This document shows positions 61,288-64,000 of a stretch of DNA of 64,000 nucleotides, in pieces (position 1 is the first letter of the stretch; every line of letters begins with the position of its first letter). Below the pieces are notes generated by a model. That model was not told the origin of the DNA and did not search any database. It was given only the letters and a program-made list of their open reading frames with translations. Where the stretch lies: assembly GCF_031845375.1 (NCBI RefSeq), contig NZ_JAVREK010000009.1:124001-188000 (forward strand), written 5' to 3'. This DNA comes from Streptomonospora wellingtoniae. Lineage in GTDB: Bacteria > Actinomycetota > Actinomycetes > Streptosporangiales > Streptosporangiaceae. The position numbers and the translations under genes were made by a program.

Positions 61288-61862
61288 TCTAAGATCGGCG
61301 AGGCCGTCGCCCCGGTCGGTGTCTTCTTCTCCGGTGTCGCCTTCGTCGGGATCGCCCTGACGCTTTTCCTGCAGCGGCGCGATCTGCAGAACCAGAGGTC
61401 GCAGTTGGACCTGGCGATGGAAGACCAGCGGCGCAGCAGCGAGATCTCGCTGCGGCAGATCCACACCGACATCGTCAAGATGGCGATCGACGACGACGAG
61501 TTGCTCGGAGTCTGGCCGGAGGTGTACCCGGGATCGCGGGAGACGCGGAAGGACCATTACTGCAACCTGGTCCTCAACCTGCAGAAGGTCGCCTACGAAA
61601 CCCAGACGATCGAACTCGACGAGTTGCGCGGCGCCCTGCGCCACCTGATGACCAGCTGCGACATCTACGCGTTCTGGGCGAAGGCCAGAGCGGCCCGCGC
61701 TGCGGTGACCGGCGGCGACGAAGCCGAAGACTTCTTCACGGCCGAAGTAGACGCGGCCTTCGCGGCGGCACGGCCCCCTTCCCGCAGGGCCTGGCGGCGG
61801 TCCTGGTCGATGCGGTCGCCCAGTGGCGGCGCGAACGCCGAACGGAGCTGAGTAGGGGCTGA
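61288..61862 (+). pseudogene. DUF6082 membrane-anchored protein, 5' truncated and frameshifted
   Basis: Homology starts at 'SKIGEAVAPVGVFFSGVAFV' and the membrane segment, then 'RQIHTDIVKMAIDDDELLGV' and 'KDHYCNLVLNLQKVAYETQT', the DUF6082 core. The usual first ~35-40 residues with another membrane segment and start codon are missing. At 61774-61778 a run of five C should be six: the current frame ends in an aberrant Arg/Ser-rich tail (stop 61851), while the next frame reads 'FPQGLAAVLVDAVAQWRRER' to TGA 61862. Both defects suggest a decaying gene. Confidence 0.8.
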
Positions 61863-62009
61863 ACCGCGGAGCCTCGGGCGTTGCGCTGTCGGGATGCGCT
61901 GTCGGATGCCCGGTTCAGCTTACCGAATTCGGCCGGGGAGCCCGGGCCGCAAGTGCCCTGTTCCAGCATGCGTTCCAGCTCTTTGCTTGCACGTAGGGAT
62001 CGCCCCTCG

Positions 62010-63239
62010 TCAGCCGAGCAGGGTGCGGGAGCGCGCTTCGATGCTGGCGGCAATCTGTTCGCGCAGCTCGGGAGTACTGGCGAAATGGTCCTGGATCTCG
62101 GGCCACGCCGTCCGCACACGGTCGGCGAGCGCTGCTGCGGTCTCGGACAGGTCGGCGCCCTCGGCCCCGAGGCGCTTCTCCAAGCGGTCGAACGAGCGCA
62201 CGGTGACGTCGCCGAATCGGCGCGATCCCGCGAACTTCATTCCGAGGGTCTCGCCCTCGCCCATGTAGGCGCTGGTGCAGACCAGGTCGTAGGCGGGGGC
62301 GAGCGTCGGACGGCGGGGATCGCGGTAGATGAGCGACCAGTTCTTCAGGTGCGCGTCTCCGTTGGAGATCAGGACGTTGAACGCCAGCCGGCGGGTGAAC
62401 TCCCGCAGGGCCGCGACGTCGTGGCGGCGGTAGATCAGCGACGCCGCGGTCTCGTAGTTGCCGTTGTACTTCTCGTTCGGGTAGATCCCGCGCACCTGGG
62501 CGAGATCCTCGATGTGCACCGGCCGCCGGTGCTCGTCGCGGTCGAAACGCCGGACAGCGTAGGCGAGGTCCTCGTGGTCGGGCCAGATGCGCGCGGGAAG
62601 GGTGTCGAGTTCGTCCCGGTGGTACAGGCGCACCTCGGGGACGTCGATGCCGACCGCTCCGGCCAGGGTCATCATCGCGTGCTCGTTGCGGGGAACGTCG
62701 CTGTAGGCGCGGTCGGGAAGCTTGACGATCCAGTCGCCGCCCTGGCCGTAGGCCGGAAGGGTGAGCCGGTCGTTCTCGGCGAGCATGGAGAATTTCAGCG
62801 CCACACCGGCCAGCGAGAACCGCATCTCAGGGTGGTCAAAGGCCCCGCCCGGGGCGCGCGGCGGATCACTGTGTTCATCCCAGTCGAGACCGCGGAAGCC
62901 TTCGTCGTCGCACGGCAGGACCTGCACCGCGCCGGGGAGGTCGTGGCCGACTTGGGCGAGCAGCTCCATTTCCCGATCGGCCGAGACGCCGCGGTCGTCG
63001 GCGATCCACTGCCGAAGCGCACCTTCGGGGAGCAGGTTGGAGAACCACGGCGGCAGCCGCAGCGCGGCGGCGTGGCGGCCGGCAAGGTCTTCCTCGAAAC
63101 GCAGCCCCAGGATCGCGCGCTCGGGGGCGCGCAGGTGGTCTTCGGTGAAAACGAACCGCGTGTGGTCGCCGCGCTGGTGAATCGTCCCAACGCGATCGCC
63201 GTGGAGCAGGACCGCGTACCGGGTCTCAGAGAGTTCCAT
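62010..63239 (-). CDS. HipA-family serine/threonine kinase (toxin-like)
   Basis: 409 residues from ATG 63239. The N-terminal HipA subdomain ('YAVLLHGDRVGTIHQRGDHT') and the kinase core are present; the catalytic loop 'ISNGDAHLKNWS' has Asp295 and Asn300, and 'PAYDLVC' Asp318 is the metal-binding acid. HipA phosphorylates glutamyl-tRNA synthetase in E. coli and causes growth arrest; HipB-like antitoxin usually sits just upstream, but here the upstream gene is DUF262-like. It overlaps that gene by 14 nt. Target and partner unknown. Confidence 0.88.
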   Translation of the reverse strand: MELSETRYAVLLHGDRVGTIHQRGDHTRFVFTEDHLRAPERAILGLRFEEDLAGRHAAALRLPPWFSNLLPEGALRQWIADDRGVSADREMELLAQVGHDLPGAVQVLPCDDEGFRGLDWDEHSDPPRAPGGAFDHPEMRFSLAGVALKFSMLAENDRLTLPAYGQGGDWIVKLPDRAYSDVPRNEHAMMTLAGAVGIDVPEVRLYHRDELDTLPARIWPDHEDLAYAVRRFDRDEHRRPVHIEDLAQVRGIYPNEKYNGNYETAASLIYRRHDVAALREFTRRLAFNVLISNGDAHLKNWSLIYRDPRRPTLAPAYDLVCTSAYMGEGETLGMKFAGSRRFGDVTVRSFDRLEKRLGAEGADLSETAAALADRVRTAWPEIQDHFASTPELREQIAASIEARSRTLLG

Positions 63240-64000
63240 CGTCGCCTTCGTCTGCCAGGTCCTCGATGACGAGGTCGTTGATCGGAGGAGTGTCCTCGAA
63301 GTCCCACTCGCACATCTGGTCGAGGAAATCCTCCAGGTGGAGGAGGAGGGTTTCCTGTCGCCTCTCCAGGAAGTCGGAGATCCGCCCGTCACGGAGGAGT
63401 GGAAGGTCGCCGGGCATGACGAGGTGTGAGCGGAGAGTTGCCTCCCATTCGTCGTCTTCGTCGGCGAAGAGGGGAGGTGTCGCGAGGACCTCGCCGATGG
63501 TCTTTCCCTCCTCGCGCGTCATCGTCGGCACGAGGAGCCGGTTGGCCGCCCAGCTGCGCTGGGAGTCGGGAACGGTGCCTGGGGCGAAGATGTACCTGAC
63601 CGCATCGGCGACCGTGCTCTGGTCGGCGATGGCCTCCGCGAGCTGTCCGGTGTCGAAGGGCTCCGCGCTGCTCGGGTCACGCGGTTTCAGAGCCCACCAG
63701 GAGCAGAGGACGATCTTGGCCGCGGCTTCGTTCGTCCGGAACCGGCGGACGTCGGGGAGCGGGGGTTCGTCACGGGCCACCGTCTTCAGGAGATCCTGCA
63801 CCGAGCCGGTGAGGCTGTCGGGGCGGACCTTGCCGCAGAGCTGGCGGACCGCCCCGGTGGTACTGCCCCGGGAGACTTCCGGGCCGAGCCGCGCCGCCCG
63901 CCACAGCCAGCGGCGCAGCAGCCTCCGATTGGTGGCGTCGGGGTTCGGGAAGTGGCCGAATACACGGGTGAGTACCACGAGCAGGTAGCGGTAGGGCAGC
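63226..64000 (-). CDS. DUF262-family protein (C-terminal part)
   Basis: About 257 codons of a gene whose 5' end is to the right of the window. 'PYRYLLVVLTRVFGHFPN', 'RRWLWRAARLGPEVSRGSTT' and 'RFRTNEAAAKIVLCSWWALK' are the C-terminal blocks of actinobacterial DUF262 proteins, whose missing N-terminal half is a ParB/Srx-like nuclease domain (GmrSD relatives). The C-terminus is acidic ('FLDQMCEWDFEDTPPINDLV') and overlaps the HipA start by 14 nt, so the two are co-translated. Confidence 0.75.
   Translation of the reverse strand, partial: LPYRYLLVVLTRVFGHFPNPDATNRRLLRRWLWRAARLGPEVSRGSTTGAVRQLCGKVRPDSLTGSVQDLLKTVARDEPPLPDVRRFRTNEAAAKIVLCSWWALKPRDPSSAEPFDTGQLAEAIADQSTVADAVRYIFAPGTVPDSQRSWAANRLLVPTMTREEGKTIGEVLATPPLFADEDDEWEATLRSHLVMPGDLPLLRDGRISDFLERRQETLLLHLEDFLDQMCEWDFEDTPPINDLVIEDLADEGDDGTL

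Noticed and set aside
61288..61644. N-terminal extension of the helicase frame
   Set aside because: It is antisense to the DUF6082 core and carries no helicase motif.
1..64000. tRNA, rRNA, CRISPR, integrase or transposase
   Set aside because: None found by eye; a covariance-model and HMM search would be decisive.

Overview
The window is a very GC-rich stretch of an actinomycete chromosome. GTG starts and GGAGG-type ribosome sites are common, genes are densely packed, and DUF397, DUF2277, DUF6082, TioE-like and STAND/TPR families are present. The mix of families would fit a Nocardiopsaceae-type or related filamentous actinomycete; that assignment is inference. I see no tRNA, rRNA, CRISPR array, integrase or intact transposase.

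Left part (1-30 kb): the C-terminal part of a SorC regulator and a TauE/SafE exporter; an AccD-AccA fusion carboxyltransferase followed by a CaiB-type CoA transferase; a STAND ATPase with TPRs; DUF397, ThuA, DUF1989 and homocysteine methyltransferase genes; a frameshifted helix-hairpin-helix endonuclease-like gene; a P450 divergent from an ABC-transporter/XRE operon; a Sco-DyP peroxidase pair for extracytoplasmic copper/haem chemistry; an ECF-type sigma factor with DoxX; a cold-shock gene with a hairpin leader; a coupled SNF2 helicase-SWIM pair; an Erm 23S rRNA methyltransferase with a possible leader peptide; and a two-HTH MerR (TioE-like) regulator flanked on both sides by an identical 24-bp motif.

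Middle part (28.8-42.5 kb): a nucleotidyltransferase gene sits head to head with a HipA-like kinase/DUF3037 pair. Then come an MFS drug-efflux gene with a palindromic operator, a degenerate acyl-CoA-synthetase-like protein, a two-component system, an unknown secreted protein, SMI1/KNR4, peptide deformylase, YdcF, a lipoprotein and a MarR/cupin pair. From about 29.6 to 39.7 kb the + strand looks strongly G-rich whichever strand is coding.

Right part (42.5-64 kb): an SDR/hydrolase operon, SoxR, an anti-sigma-like ATPase, a large catalase, PspC, prolyl aminopeptidase, quinone oxidoreductase, a WYL regulator divergent from a BBE flavoenzyme, an adenosine-deaminase-like enzyme, a glycosyltransferase and an LRR protein. 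Next is a deletion scar where a UvrD-like helicase and a DUF6082 gene are both cut off head to head. At the edge a DUF262-family protein overlaps a HipA kinase.

The most distinctive non-coding feature is a roughly 72-bp palindromic element present three times in the same orientation (4772, 46520 and 51030), with a compensatory base change in its stem and, in one copy, a neighbouring gene's stop codon inside it. Oxidative and metal stress functions (SoxR, catalase, Sco/DyP) and several dormancy- or toxin-like kinases recur, but I see no complete biosynthetic cluster.
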